DNA of 39,429 nt from Fibrobacter intestinalis (GCF_900167415.1 NZ_FUWU01000029.1:1-39429), one strand, 5' to 3'; shown: positions 17,078-26,877, numbered from the stretch's first letter. Made by a program: numbers and translations. Notes: generated from the letters alone by a model not told the origin.

Positions 17078-18577
17078 ATGCAGGAAATGAACGACCAATA
17101 CAAAGCTCGTCTCGATAAGCTCTCCAAGTTCAAGGAAATGGGGGTGAATCCCTATCCGCACAAATTTGACAGGACGCACACTTCCGAACTTCTTCGCGAG
17201 AAAAAGGAAGAACTTCTCAAGTCCGAAGAAAAAATCGCTTTTGCCGGTCGCGTCGTGCGCTACAACCGTAAAGGAAAGCTCTGCTTTATGCACCTGAAGG
17301 ATCGCTATGGTCGCTTGCAAGTGGTTTGCGCCAAGGATCTGGTGGGGGAATCGGACTATGAAATCGTCAAGATGATAGACTTTGGGGATATCGTGGGCGT
17401 TACCGGCTCCATGATGGAAACCCACACGGGCGAGTATTCCGTCAAGGCGGATAAAATCGAAATGCTGGCGAAGGCGATTCGCCCGCTTCCCGTGCCCAAG
17501 GAAATCGTGGATGAAAACGGCAACAAGAAAGTCTTCAACGAATTCAAGGATGTGGACACCCGTTACCGCGAACGCTATATCGACATGGCACTCAACGACG
17601 ATGTGCGGGAAGTCTTTTTGAAGCGCAGCCGCATCTTGCAGGCCATTCGCGAGTATCTGCTGGAAAACAAGTTCATCGAAGTGGAAACGCCGACCCTCCA
17701 GCCGATTTATGGCGGAGCGAACGCCCGACCTTTTACGACGCACCACAACGCGGCGGACATGACCCTTTACTTGCGGGTCGCTCCGGAACTGTATTTGAAG
17801 CGCTGCATTGTCGGCGGCATGGAACGCGTTTTTGAATTCAGCAAGAACTTCCGCAACGAGGGAATGGACAGAACGCACAGCCCGGAATTTACGGGGCTTG
17901 AATTTTATCAGGCGTATGCGGATTACAACGATATGATGGTCCACTTTGAAAACATTTACGAGCGGGCGGCGATTGCGGCGACCGGTTCCACCAAAGTGAA
18001 CTACCAGGGAACGGAAATCGATTTCAAGGCCCCGTGGCCGCGACTTTCCATGTATGACGCTCTGAAGCAATACGCAAACTACGACGTGACCGCGATGTCC
18101 GATGACGATTTAAAACGGGAACTCGAAAAGCTCGGCGGCAAAATGGACGGCGAGTGGATTCGCGGGCGCGCGATCATCGAACTCTTTGAATTGACCGTGG
18201 AAAAGAAGCTCGTGCAGCCCACTTTCATCACCGATATGCCCAAGGAAAGTACGCCGCTTTGCAAAAGCCATCGCCTGAATCCGGATTTGATTGAACAGTT
18301 CGAACCTTATGCGAACGGTTGGGAACTGGGCAATGCCTATACGGAATTGAACGATCCGGTTCGCCAGCGCGAGCTTTTGGAAGACCAGGTTCGGCGTGGA
18401 CGCGGTGGGGAAGGCGAAACGCATCCGATGGACGAAAACTTTATCGATGCGATTGAATCGGGGCTTCCGCCGACTGGCGGTGTCGGTTTTGGCATTGACC
18501 GAATGGTTATGCTGCTCACCAACCAGCAGACGATTCGCGATGTCATCCTTTTCCCGCTCATGAAACCGGAAGTCTAA
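17078..18577 (+). CDS. lysS: Lysyl-tRNA synthetase, class II
   Basis: 499 residues, typical of LysRS-II. An N-terminal OB-fold domain (about 50-145, with VAGRV-like IAFAGRVVRYNRKG and DRYGRLQV) binds the anticodon. The catalytic domain carries class II motif 2 (FRNEGMDRTHSPEFTGLEFYQ) and motif 3 (GVGFGIDRMVMLL). It charges tRNA-Lys in the cytoplasm. AGGA lies 9 bases before the chosen ATG; an internal ATG three codons later has a worse-spaced site. The Lol permease follows after 86 bases with a long hairpin between. Confidence 0.96.
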   Translation: MQEMNDQYKARLDKLSKFKEMGVNPYPHKFDRTHTSELLREKKEELLKSEEKIAFAGRVVRYNRKGKLCFMHLKDRYGRLQVVCAKDLVGESDYEIVKMIDFGDIVGVTGSMMETHTGEYSVKADKIEMLAKAIRPLPVPKEIVDENGNKKVFNEFKDVDTRYRERYIDMALNDDVREVFLKRSRILQAIREYLLENKFIEVETPTLQPIYGGANARPFTTHHNAADMTLYLRVAPELYLKRCIVGGMERVFEFSKNFRNEGMDRTHSPEFTGLEFYQAYADYNDMMVHFENIYERAAIAATGSTKVNYQGTEIDFKAPWPRLSMYDALKQYANYDVTAMSDDDLKRELEKLGGKMDGEWIRGRAIIELFELTVEKKLVQPTFITDMPKESTPLCKSHRLNPDLIEQFEPYANGWELGNAYTELNDPVRQRELLEDQVRRGRGGEGETHPMDENFIDAIESGLPPTGGVGFGIDRMVMLLTNQQTIRDVILFPLMKPEV

Positions 18578-18594
18578 GAGGGAAATCCCGTGTT

Positions 18595-18627
18595 GGGGTT
18601 TTCAGAAAGTCGCTTTCCGAAAATCCC
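18595..18627 (+). terminator. Long hairpin after lysS, possible terminator or attenuator
   Basis: Arms 18595-18609 and 18613-18627 pair over 15 positions with one wobble and one mismatch and a TCG loop. No T-tract follows (next bases ACTGAAAAAAG), so it may stabilise or process the message rather than end it. Confidence 0.5.
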
Positions 18628-18663
18628 ACTGAAAAAAGCGTTGCATTCGATGGAAAAAAATCG

Positions 18664-19911
18664 ATGAATAAACTGGAACTTTTAATCGCCTGGCGTTACC
18701 TTGGTGCCCAACGGAAAAGCCTTTTCGTCTCGCTGATAGGGATTTTCAGTATGCTGGGCGTGAGCATTGGCGTGTTTGCTCTGATTGTCGCCTTGTCTGC
18801 GGTAAACGGCTTTGAAAAAGAAGTCACCGCGCAGATGATCGGCAAGGATGCGCATTTTGAACTCTACGCTTACCGGAGCGAACCGGTTGCGGATTTCGAT
18901 TCGCTCGCCCTTCTGGTTCAGGAAAACGATTCGGCGGTCGTCGCGTCGGCTCCCTTTATCATTTACAAGGTCGGCATCAGCAGCAAGAAGGTGAACGACG
19001 GCGTTGTTCTGTATGGCATCGATACGGAACGCTCGGCGAAAGTGGTGAACCTTCACGAAAATATCGTGAGCGGCAATTATTCGCTCGACAGCTTGCCCGA
19101 TGCGATGGGCGAAAAACGTCCGGCGGTGATCCTCGGGGTGTCTCTGGCGAATCGCTTGCGGGTTCTTGTCGGCGATAAGATCATCATCCAGACTTTTCAG
19201 AGTACGGACGCCATGTCGTCCGGAGGCCCAAAAATCCTTTCGTGCGTCGTTTCGGGAATTTTTGAAACGGGAATGTATGAATACGACGGCAACATCGCCT
19301 ATATCGGCATTTCGGAGGCGCAACGGCTTTTGGGAATGCGGGATAACGAGGTTTCCGGCGTTCAGTTCCGGGTCCAGGACCAGTGGAAGGCGAACGAAAG
19401 CGCCGAGCGCGCGGGCGAAGTCGTCGGCTATCCGTATTACTTTCTGGATTGGAAAACCAAGAATATCACCCTCCTCAAATGGATGAATTACGAAAAGTTC
19501 ATCGTGGCGGCGATTATTTGCCTGATTATTTTGGTCGCGGCGTTTAACATCATCAGCTCCCTGATTATGGTCGTCACGGACAAGACCAAGGAAATCGGGA
19601 TTCTTCGCAGCATGGGACTTTCCAAAGCCGGCGTGATGCGGGTCTTTATGCTGATGGGTTCGTTCATCGGCGTCGGCGGAACGATTTTCGGCGGTTCTGT
19701 CGGGCTCGTGCTTTGCGCTTTGCAGCAGGCCTACCATTTCATCAAGCTTCCCGGGGACGTCTATGTGCTTCCTTATTTTCCGGTGCTGATTGATCCGATG
19801 GACGTTTTTGTAGTTTTTGTCTTGGGCATTTTGCTCTGCACGCTTTCGACGATTTTGCCGGCATGGAAAGCGTCGAAGCTGGATCCGGTGGGGGCGATTC
19901 GCCACGAGTAA
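18664..19911 (+). CDS. Lipoprotein-releasing ABC permease, LolC/LolE (LolF-like)
   Basis: 415 residues. The N-terminal motif AWRYLGAQRKSLFVSLIGIFSMLGVSIGV and a first membrane segment (about 22-45) are typical, followed by a large periplasmic domain (about 50-270) and three C-terminal membrane segments (about 278-300, 325-350, 375-400). This is the MacB/Lol fold that hands lipoproteins to LolA. Only one permease gene accompanies lolD, as in bacteria that use a single homodimeric LolF-type subunit, unless a second permease is encoded elsewhere. The next gene, lolD, begins 35 bases on. Confidence 0.88.
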   Translation: MNKLELLIAWRYLGAQRKSLFVSLIGIFSMLGVSIGVFALIVALSAVNGFEKEVTAQMIGKDAHFELYAYRSEPVADFDSLALLVQENDSAVVASAPFIIYKVGISSKKVNDGVVLYGIDTERSAKVVNLHENIVSGNYSLDSLPDAMGEKRPAVILGVSLANRLRVLVGDKIIIQTFQSTDAMSSGGPKILSCVVSGIFETGMYEYDGNIAYIGISEAQRLLGMRDNEVSGVQFRVQDQWKANESAERAGEVVGYPYYFLDWKTKNITLLKWMNYEKFIVAAIICLIILVAAFNIISSLIMVVTDKTKEIGILRSMGLSKAGVMRVFMLMGSFIGVGGTIFGGSVGLVLCALQQAYHFIKLPGDVYVLPYFPVLIDPMDVFVVFVLGILLCTLSTILPAWKASKLDPVGAIRHE

Positions 19912-19946
19912 GGGCGGAAAGCTTCCGTTTAGCTTGAGAGTAACGA

Positions 19947-20642
19947 ATGATTTTATTGGAAACGAAACAATTAAAGCGAGTCTTTTGCGAAACCGGCGAA
20001 CGCTTGGAAATTTTGAAAAATGTCGATTTTGCTTTGGCAAAAAACGAATTCTGTGTGCTTACCGGCGCATCGGGGTCGGGAAAATCGACGTTTCTGAATC
20101 TGGTCGGTGCTCTTGATACGCCAACTTCCGGCGAAATCCTTTTTGAAGGAAAGAATCTGGGCGCGATGACTTCTGCGGAAAAGGACGAATATCACGCGAA
20201 AAAAGTAGGATTCGTCTTCCAGTTCCATCACTTGCTCGCGGAATTTACGGCACTGGAAAACGTCTGCATTCCCGCTCGGATTTTAACTCCCTGCGGCAAT
20301 CGGAAAGAAATTCTGGAACGCGCCGAAGCCCTGCTGGAAAAAGTAGGTCTAAAGGAACGCTTAAAACATTTGCCCCGGGAACTTTCTGGCGGGGAACGCC
20401 AGCGAGTCGCCGTCGCCCGCGCCCTGATGAACAATCCGGACATTGTCTATGCTGATGAACCGAGCGGCAACCTGGACGAAAAAAATGCCCGAATGCTCAA
20501 TGAACTTTTTAAACAAATTAACGAAGATTACAAACAGACGCTGCTTGTCGTGACGCATGATGAGCGCATGGCGGAATATGCGACAAGGCGTGTTTCTATG
20601 CGCGGGGGAATCCTCGTGCCTTTTGAAAAGGAGTCTGAATAA
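19947..20642 (+). CDS. lolD: Lipoprotein-releasing ABC ATPase LolD
   Basis: 231 residues. Walker A GASGSGKS at 40-47, Q-loop in FVFQFHHLLAEFTALENV, signature LSGGERQRVAVARAL, Walker B IVYADEPSGNLD and switch VVTHDERMA. The FHHLL-EFTALEN stretch is typical of LolD. It supplies ATP energy to the adjacent permease for release of outer-membrane lipoproteins. The stop overlaps the clpC start as TAATG, so clpC is translationally coupled. Confidence 0.92.
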   Translation: MILLETKQLKRVFCETGERLEILKNVDFALAKNEFCVLTGASGSGKSTFLNLVGALDTPTSGEILFEGKNLGAMTSAEKDEYHAKKVGFVFQFHHLLAEFTALENVCIPARILTPCGNRKEILERAEALLEKVGLKERLKHLPRELSGGERQRVAVARALMNNPDIVYADEPSGNLDEKNARMLNELFKQINEDYKQTLLVVTHDERMAEYATRRVSMRGGILVPFEKESE

Positions 20643-23146
20643 TGCCTGGACGTTTTACAGACAGAGTGAAAAAAGTTTTGCAATATGCAAGGGAAGAAGC
20701 TAAAGCACTGAATTCGGAGAATGTGGGAACCGAGCATGTCCTTTTGGGAATCGTCCGGGAAGGAGCCGGGGTCGCAGCGGCGGCTCTTAAGGCTTTGGGG
20801 GTCGATTTGGAAAATCTTGCCCGGAACATTGAAAATTCCATTTCTTCGTCCGGCGGCATGATGACGATTGGATCCAGCTCGCAGCTGGTCTTTTCGGATC
20901 ACGCGAAGATCGTTTTGAAAACTTCCGCATCGGAAGCGCAGATGTGGGGCGACAATTATATTGGAACGGAACACGTGATTTTGTCCCTTTTAAAAGTGCC
21001 GGAATCGCAAGCTTCTGCCGTTTTGAGTGCCGCCGGAGTGGAATACAACGCCTTGCGTCAGGCGATTTTGTCCATCAAGGACGATTCTCGTGCCCAGCGC
21101 GGAGATTCCGGTTTGTCTTTGAACGCTTCGCCGCGCCGTACGGAACGGGAGCTCAAATCGAAAACGCCGATACTCGATCATTTTGGACGGGATTTGACGG
21201 CTTTGGCGGTGCAAGGGAAACTCGATCCGATTATCGGGCGCGGAGAGGAAATCGAGCGTTTGATTCAGGTGCTTTGCCGCCGGAAAAAGAATAATCCAGT
21301 GCTTATCGGGGAACCGGGCGTTGGAAAAACGGCGATTGTCGAAGGGCTCGCTCAAAAAATTGTGGAAAAGAAAATTCCCGAAATTCTGGAAAACAAGCGG
21401 GTCATCACTTTGGACGTGGCCGCGATGGTCGCAGGAACAAAATTCCGCGGGCAGTTTGAAGAACGCCTGAAAGCGCTGATTATGGAATTGCAGCGGAACG
21501 AAAACGCCATCATCCTTTTTATCGACGAACTGCATACGATTGTGGGAGCTGGCGGTTCGGAAGGAAGTCTGGACGCTTCCAATATCTTCAAGCCGGCTCT
21601 GGCGCGTGGGGAATTGCAGTGCATCGGGGCGACGACGGTGGATGAATACCGCAAGTATATTGAAAAGGATGCCGCTTTGGAACGTCGCTTCCAGCGGATT
21701 ACGGTGAATCCGCCGACAGTCGAAGAATCCGTGATAATTTTGAACGGTCTGATGGATCGCTATGAAAAGCATCACAAGGTCAAATATACGCCGGAGGCCA
21801 TTCGCGCTGCCGTGGTTTTGGGCGACCGCTATCTTTCGGAACGCTTTTTGCCCGACAAGGCGATTGACGTGATCGATGAGGCGGGGGCGCGCACCCGCCT
21901 TGCCAGCATGGCTGTTCCGCCGGAACTCCGCGAGATGGAGACAAAGCTCTCCGAAGCCTCTGCCAAAAAAGAGGAGGCTTTACGGACGGAAAAATTTGAA
22001 GACGCCGCCAAGGCGCGCGATGAAGCGGATGCTTTGCAAAAGAAAATCGCGGAACTCAAGAACGGCTGGCTGGAAAAACGGAAAACGGAATGCCTGGTCG
22101 TCGATGAGGACATTATCCGCGATGTGATAAGCAAGATGACGGGAATTCCCATTTCCCGCTTGGCGGAAGAAGAGACGAAAAAACTCATTCATTTGGACAA
22201 GGAAATCAAGGAGCGCATCATCGGTCAGGATCGGGCCGTAGAAGCGGTCGTCCGTTCGATTCGGCGTTCCCGGGCTGGCATTCGCGATACGCATCGCCCG
22301 ATGGGCAGTTTCCTCTTTTTGGGCCCCACGGGAGTCGGCAAAACGGAACTTGCCAAAGTGCTCTCCTTAAGTCTTTTCGGTTCCGAGGATTCCATGATTC
22401 GTATCGATATGAGCGAGTATATGGAAAAGCACAGCATTAGCCGCTTGATAGGCGCTCCTCCGGGATATGTCGGTTATGAGGAAGGCGGCGGACAGCTTAC
22501 GGAAAAAGTGCGCAAGCGTCCTTATTCCGTCGTGCTTCTCGATGAAATCGAAAAGGCGCACCCGGACGTTTATAATTTGCTCCTCCAGATTTTGGACGAT
22601 GGCCAGCTGACCGACAGTTTTGGGCGGAAAATCAATTTTAAAAACACCATCATCATTATGACGTCGAATGTGGGCGCTCGCGAGGTCAAGCACAGTGCGG
22701 GAATGGGATTCACCAAACTGTCCGAATACGACGATTACGAGCGGATGGAAACCACGATTCGTGAAGAGGCGAAGACCGTTTTTTCACCGGAATTTTTGAA
22801 CCGCATCGACGACCAGATCGTGTTCCGCAGCTTGAACAAAGAGGATTTGATTCGCATCGTGGACATTCTTTTGGGCAATGTGCAAAAGAATCTTTCCGAA
22901 CGGGGAATCCTTTTGGAATTTTCGCAGCAGTCGAAAGTCGTCATTGTGGAGCATTCCTACGATCCGGCTTTGGGCGCACGACCGCTTCGCCGGAGCATCC
23001 AGAGCTTGGTCGAAGACGAACTTTCCGAAGGTTTGCTTTTGGGCACGTTCTCGGATTTTTCGACGATTAAAATCGACGCCGACGCCAGCGGGAAAAAATT
23101 GACTTTTGTCACGGAAGACTTGCCGGGCAAAAATATCGAGGGCTAG
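20642..23146 (+). CDS. clpC: ATP-dependent Clp protease ATP-binding subunit ClpC
   Basis: 834 residues. The order is two Clp-N repeats (about 1-145), first AAA domain with GEPGVGKT at 223-230, a UVR-type mid region (about 440-475, [19 protein letters not shown]), and second AAA domain with GPTGVGKT near 560 and the C-terminal D2-small domain. The UVR stretch distinguishes ClpC from ClpB and ClpA. It unfolds proteins for ClpP; a hydrophobic MGF tripeptide near residue 692 may correspond to the ClpP-binding VGF loop. A strong AAAGGAG precedes the ATG, which overlaps the lolD stop. clpP is not in the window. Confidence 0.94.
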   Translation: MPGRFTDRVKKVLQYAREEAKALNSENVGTEHVLLGIVREGAGVAAAALKALGVDLENLARNIENSISSSGGMMTIGSSSQLVFSDHAKIVLKTSASEAQMWGDNYIGTEHVILSLLKVPESQASAVLSAAGVEYNALRQAILSIKDDSRAQRGDSGLSLNASPRRTERELKSKTPILDHFGRDLTALAVQGKLDPIIGRGEEIERLIQVLCRRKKNNPVLIGEPGVGKTAIVEGLAQKIVEKKIPEILENKRVITLDVAAMVAGTKFRGQFEERLKALIMELQRNENAIILFIDELHTIVGAGGSEGSLDASNIFKPALARGELQCIGATTVDEYRKYIEKDAALERRFQRITVNPPTVEESVIILNGLMDRYEKHHKVKYTPEAIRAAVVLGDRYLSERFLPDKAIDVIDEAGARTRLASMAVPPELREMETKLSEASAKKEEALRTEKFEDAAKARDEADALQKKIAELKNGWLEKRKTECLVVDEDIIRDVISKMTGIPISRLAEEETKKLIHLDKEIKERIIGQDRAVEAVVRSIRRSRAGIRDTHRPMGSFLFLGPTGVGKTELAKVLSLSLFGSEDSMIRIDMSEYMEKHSISRLIGAPPGYVGYEEGGGQLTEKVRKRPYSVVLLDEIEKAHPDVYNLLLQILDDGQLTDSFGRKINFKNTIIIMTSNVGAREVKHSAGMGFTKLSEYDDYERMETTIREEAKTVFSPEFLNRIDDQIVFRSLNKEDLIRIVDILLGNVQKNLSERGILLEFSQQSKVVIVEHSYDPALGARPLRRSIQSLVEDELSEGLLLGTFSDFSTIKIDADASGKKLTFVTEDLPGKNIEG

Positions 23147-23150
23147 CGCA

Positions 23151-24116
23151 ATGACAGATGTGTTGGAACTTTCACAAAGAATTATCGATGGGTACCGCAT
23201 TCAACGGGGCGACGACCTTTCTTTTTTTCTGACCTGCGATTTGGAAAAACTGGAAACCGGCGCAGGAAAAATCCAAAGGCATTTTCGCAAAAATCACGTG
23301 GATCTTTGCACGATTATCAATGGACGCAGCGGAAGATGTCCGGAAAATTGCAAGTACTGCGCGCAGTCGGCGCACAATAAAACCGGCTGCGAAGAGTATC
23401 CGTTCTTGCCGAAAGAAAAAATTCTTGCAGAAGCCAAAAGCAATGCGGAAGCGGGGGTGAACCGTTTTGCCATCGTGACCGCGGGCAGGGCGTTAAGCGG
23501 GAGTGAATTCGACCGGGCGATAGAAGCTTATCAGGAAATGCGGGCGACGCTGCCTTTGGGGCTTTGCGCTAGCATGGGATTTCTTTCTGCCGAGCAGCTG
23601 CATCGTTTGCGTATGGCGGGAGTCAGCAATTACCATCACAACATCGAAACGAGTCGCCGTAATTTTCCGAATATCTGCACGACTCACACTTATGACGACA
23701 AAATCCGCGAAATCAAGATGGCGCAGGCGGAAGGCTTGCAGGTCTGTTCCGGCGGTATTGTCGGCATGGGAGAAACCTGGGAAGACCGCATCGATATGGC
23801 GATAAGCCTTTCGGAATTGCATATTTTGTCCATTCCGATCAATGCGCTCATGCCGATTCCTGGTTCGCCATTGGGACATTTGCACCAGATTTCCGCCGAC
23901 GATCTGATGCGCACCATTGCCATTTTCCGCTACATCAATCCGGAAGCGGATATTCGACTTGCCGCCGGTCGCAAAATTATGAAAGACTTTGGCGAAAAGG
24001 CTTTTGTGTCGGGCGCGAGCGCTACGATTACGGGCGACATGCTTACCACCAGCGGCACCACGATTCGCGGGGATTTTGAAATTTTGAAAAAACTGGGCCT
24101 TACGAACCGGGAGTGA
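23151..24116 (+). CDS. bioB: Biotin synthase
   Basis: 321 residues from the ATG at 23151, which lies 4 bases after the clpC stop and has GAGGG 8 bases upstream; an in-frame upstream extension overlaps clpC and is rejected. Radical-SAM enzyme: C63, C67 and C70 in GRCPENCKYC hold the 4Fe-4S cluster. YHHNIETSRR, GGIVGMGE and the C-terminal SGASATITGDMLTT are typical of BioB. It inserts sulfur into dethiobiotin. Other biotin genes are not here; the link with clpC looks like operon hitch-hiking. It ends directly before a repeat array. Confidence 0.93.
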   Translation: MTDVLELSQRIIDGYRIQRGDDLSFFLTCDLEKLETGAGKIQRHFRKNHVDLCTIINGRSGRCPENCKYCAQSAHNKTGCEEYPFLPKEKILAEAKSNAEAGVNRFAIVTAGRALSGSEFDRAIEAYQEMRATLPLGLCASMGFLSAEQLHRLRMAGVSNYHHNIETSRRNFPNICTTHTYDDKIREIKMAQAEGLQVCSGGIVGMGETWEDRIDMAISLSELHILSIPINALMPIPGSPLGHLHQISADDLMRTIAIFRYINPEADIRLAAGRKIMKDFGEKAFVSGASATITGDMLTTSGTTIRGDFEILKKLGLTNRE

Positions 24117-24130
24117 ATTTAGTGGTTAGT

Positions 24131-24150
24131 GCCCTTCGACAAGCTTAGGG
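24131..24150. repeat. Half of a CCCTTCGA-type palindromic element
   Basis: GCCCTTCGACAAGCTTAGGG is one arm of the widespread intergenic palindrome whose other arm reads like TGAGCCTG-TCGAAGGGC. A complete pair is present at 34768-34827. Confidence 0.6.
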
Positions 24151-24158
24151 ATCGGTTG

Positions 24159-24306
24159 AGAGTTAAGAGTTAAGAATTAGGAGTTAGGAGTTAGGAGTTA
24201 GGAGTTAGGAGTTAAAACTGAAAACTAATAACTAATAACTAATAACTAATAACTAATAACTAATAACTAATAACTAATAACTAATAACTAATAACTAATA
24301 ACTAAT
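24159..24306. repeat. Long period-7 GTT/AAC array next to ybaK
   Basis: The left part has degenerate AGAGTTA/AGAATTA units and five perfect TTAGGAG copies (24177-24211). After a short switch, twelve perfect AACTAAT copies fill 24223-24306. The last copy contains the stop codon of ybaK (minus-strand TAG at 24304-24302). Confidence 0.95.
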
Positions 24307-24805
24307 ATTTTCCCTTTTCCGTTTTGGGACCGGCGATGGCGGCAACCGTTGCATGGACAGTCTGGATTAAATCCTTGGGTGAAATTTTCAGTTGCATTCC
24401 CCGGACTCCGGCACTGACGTAGATGAAGTCGAATTGCAGTGCTGTTTCGTGGATGAAAATCGGGAAAGGCTTTTTGAGTCCGATGGGAGAGCAGCCTCCA
24501 CGGATATATCCCGTCAGGGGCTGCAATTCCTTGAGCGGAACGGTTTCAACGCTTTTGTTTTGGCTTGCCTTGGCCAGGGATTTCAGGACAATCTCCAGAT
24601 TGCCGGGGACGACGCCGATGATTGGCCCGGTCTTGTCTCCGCGGACAAGGATGGTTTTGAAAACGCGTTCAATCGGTTCTTGAAGACTTTCGGCGATGTG
24701 TTCCGCGCCTAAATCGTTTTCATCGACAGGGTAAGGGATGAGTTCGTAGGCGATGCCTTTTTGATCGAGAAGCCGTGCGGCGTTGGTCTTTTTATTTTCT
24801 TTCAT
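24302..24805 (-). CDS. ybaK: Cys-tRNA(Pro) deacylase, YbaK/EbsC family
   Basis: 167 residues, family length. It hydrolyses mischarged Cys-tRNA(Pro). Visible family features are the catalytic lysine in RVFKTILVR (K50), the GVVPGNLEIVLKSLAKA segment, GYIRGGCSPIGLKK and the C-terminal YVSAGVRGMQLKISPKDL. The final codons run into the heptad array, so repeat length changes could alter only the stop context. It lies 12 bases downstream of cobB on the same strand, forming M20-cobB-ybaK. Confidence 0.92.
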   Translation of the reverse strand: MKENKKTNAARLLDQKGIAYELIPYPVDENDLGAEHIAESLQEPIERVFKTILVRGDKTGPIIGVVPGNLEIVLKSLAKASQNKSVETVPLKELQPLTGYIRGGCSPIGLKKPFPIFIHETALQFDFIYVSAGVRGMQLKISPKDLIQTVHATVAAIAGPKTEKGKY

Positions 24806-24817
24806 TTTAGAGCAAAT

Positions 24818-25504
24818 TCATTCGTAAAATTTTTGGCACCAAGGCGGCACGATTTCGGTCGCTTTGCCCTGGATATTTTCGTCCGTCCAGGGATCTTGCG
24901 GATTGATTTCCAAATTCAGGCAGGTGACGTGGGCGCCGTTTCGTTTGGCGATTTGCTTAAATCCGGCGGCGGGATAGACGACGCTGCTTGTTCCGATATA
25001 GACAAATTCATCGGCGTCGCGCAGCGCTTTTTCGATTTCGTCCATAAATAGCGGAATTTCCCCGAACCAGACGATATGCGGGCGGCTCCGGCTTCCGCAC
25101 AAAGGGCAGCGGGTTTCTAGCGTTTCATTTCCGTCAAAAGAAAAAACGTGGTTTTCGTTTTGCTCGCAACGGAGTTCTTTCAAGTAGCCGTGCATGTGCA
25201 GCACTCTTTTACTGCCGGCGCGTTCATGCAAGTCATCGACGTTTTGCGTAATCAGAAGAAAATCTTTTCCGAGACGCTTTTCGAGTTCCGCCAAAGCGAA
25301 GTGCGCCGCATTGGGCTGAAAGTTCGGCAACGAGGTTCTTAATTTGTTGTAAAAATCCTTGACGCGTTTTTTGTCGCGAAAGTAGCCTTCGGGAGTGGCG
25401 ACCGCATCGATGGGTTCATTTTCCCAAAGCCCATCGTTTCCGCGAAAAGTTCGCAGCCCGGATTCTGCGCTGATTCCTGCGCCGGTCAGAACGACGATTT
25501 TCAT
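24818..25504 (-). CDS. cobB: NAD-dependent protein deacylase, Sir2/CobB family
   Basis: 228 residues from the ATG at 25504, which overlaps the stop of the upstream M20 gene as ATGA; a TTG two codons earlier is possible. NAD pocket GAGISAESGLRTFRG, catalytic His in HMHG after TQNVDDLHERAGS, and zinc cysteines represented by LRC and RCPLCG. It removes acyl groups from lysines using NAD. The class III (desuccinylase) pocket normally has Y-x-x-R; here the segment is FYNKLR, so the Arg is one residue later and the acyl preference is uncertain. Confidence 0.9.
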   Translation of the reverse strand: MKIVVLTGAGISAESGLRTFRGNDGLWENEPIDAVATPEGYFRDKKRVKDFYNKLRTSLPNFQPNAAHFALAELEKRLGKDFLLITQNVDDLHERAGSKRVLHMHGYLKELRCEQNENHVFSFDGNETLETRCPLCGSRSRPHIVWFGEIPLFMDEIEKALRDADEFVYIGTSSVVYPAAGFKQIAKRNGAHVTCLNLEINPQDPWTDENIQGKATEIVPPWCQKFYE

Positions 25505-26877
25505 TGGCAAAGTCCTTCAAAAAATAGTGCTTCCGCGAGAATGCCGTGTTCAAAATCCTGCAAGCTAAGGCTTTCGTTTTCGCTGTGCGCATTGCTTTTC
25601 GGGTCTTCGAGTCCGGTCATGAGAATCGGGATGTCGCCGAAGGTATTCCGAAAAAGTTGCGCTCCGGGAATGGATGCTCCGCAACCGATGAATTTGGCTT
25701 CGTTGCCATAGGCGATGGTCATCGCTTCTTTTATTTTGGCGAAATACGGGTGCGAAATATCCGTTGTAAAAGGATCGGCGCCATCTTCGGGAGCAAAGGA
25801 TACTTTCAATCCGGATGGGCAATTCTTTTTCAAGTGCTCCATCAAAAGGCGGGTGCAGGGCTCCGCGGACATTCCTGGTGCCAGTCGAATGCCGATGCGG
25901 GCGTATGCCGAATCCTGCAACACGTTTCCCGCCTGGGTTCGGGAACCCGCTTCAAAAGCGGTGACGACAATGGAAGGCTTTCTCCAGAGCGTTTTCAAAA
26001 TGGAGTCTCTACCGCCGAGAATCCGGGTGCCGGCAAGGAGGGACGCTTCTTTGCGGAATTGGGCTTCGCTGTAATGCAGTGCGTCGTAGCTTTTTTCTTC
26101 TTCGCCCGTAGGTGGGATGAGCGCGTCGGAAAAATGCTCGATGAGGATGTTGCCGTCGCTATCGGTGAGAGAGGCGATCATTTTGCAGAGCGCTTGGACG
26201 GGATCGGGGATGGGCCCCGACCAGGAGCCGGAATGCAAAGGCGTTTTCATGGCGCGAACGATGACGGACACGGCGGACATGCCGCGCAGCGTTGTCGTAA
26301 TGGATGGAGTCCCCTCGGCAAAGTTGGAAAGGTCCGCAATGATGACGGCGTCGCAGCGGAGCAGTTCCCGGTTTTTGGAAAGCAGGTCCCCGAATCCGGA
26401 GCTGCCGCACTCTTCTTCGCCTTCGATGAGAACCTTGATGTTGGGCATGGAGTCTCCGCATACAGCCAGAGCCTGGGTCGCCGCAGCCAGGTGAAGAACG
26501 ATGCCCGCTTTATCGTCGGCGGCCCCGCGTCCGTAGAGTCTGCCGTTTCGAATCTCGGGAGCGAATGGAGCGCTCTCCCACAAGGCTTCCCGCATGGTCG
26601 GTTGCACGTCGTGGTGCGCGTAAAGCAGAATTGTGGGGTTCGATTCCTTGGTTTTGATTTCCGCAAAAACGGAAGGCCTGCCCGTCGAAGGGGAAAGAAG
26701 CTGGGCGTTTTGAAAGCCGTGCTCTTCAAAAAGGGCTTTTACCGCCTGGGCGGAACGCCAGACTTCGTTCTGGTCGAAATTTTCAAAACTGATCGAGGGA
26801 ATTTGAATGAGGGATTCCAGCGCTTTCACGTAGCGTGGGAACATTTCATGAATGCGGGATGGCAGCGTTTCGTTCAT
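25501..26877 (-). CDS. M20-family metallopeptidase (dipeptidase/DapE-ArgE-like)
   Basis: 458 residues from the ATG at 26877. In-frame ATGs at 26922 and 26934 would add 15 or 19 residues; none has a well-placed ribosome binding site, so the start is uncertain. Metal ligands appear in LYAHHDVQP, GRGAADDKAG, EGEEECGSSG (catalytic Glu pair) and the C-terminal NAHSENE. It resembles carnosinase-like dipeptidases that cleave short peptides in the cytoplasm. First gene of a minus-strand trio with cobB and ybaK. Confidence 0.85.
   Translation of the reverse strand: MNETLPSRIHEMFPRYVKALESLIQIPSISFENFDQNEVWRSAQAVKALFEEHGFQNAQLLSPSTGRPSVFAEIKTKESNPTILLYAHHDVQPTMREALWESAPFAPEIRNGRLYGRGAADDKAGIVLHLAAATQALAVCGDSMPNIKVLIEGEEECGSSGFGDLLSKNRELLRCDAVIIADLSNFAEGTPSITTTLRGMSAVSVIVRAMKTPLHSGSWSGPIPDPVQALCKMIASLTDSDGNILIEHFSDALIPPTGEEEKSYDALHYSEAQFRKEASLLAGTRILGGRDSILKTLWRKPSIVVTAFEAGSRTQAGNVLQDSAYARIGIRLAPGMSAEPCTRLLMEHLKKNCPSGLKVSFAPEDGADPFTTDISHPYFAKIKEAMTIAYGNEAKFIGCGASIPGAQLFRNTFGDIPILMTGLEDPKSNAHSENESLSLQDFEHGILAEALFFEGLCQ

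Noticed and set aside
16766-18070. A 434-residue minus-strand frame over lysS, and similar long antisense frames over the lol permease gene, potA, mdh and the M20 gene
   Set aside because: All lie opposite genes with clear family motifs and have Arg/His-rich, unstructured translations typical of shadow frames.
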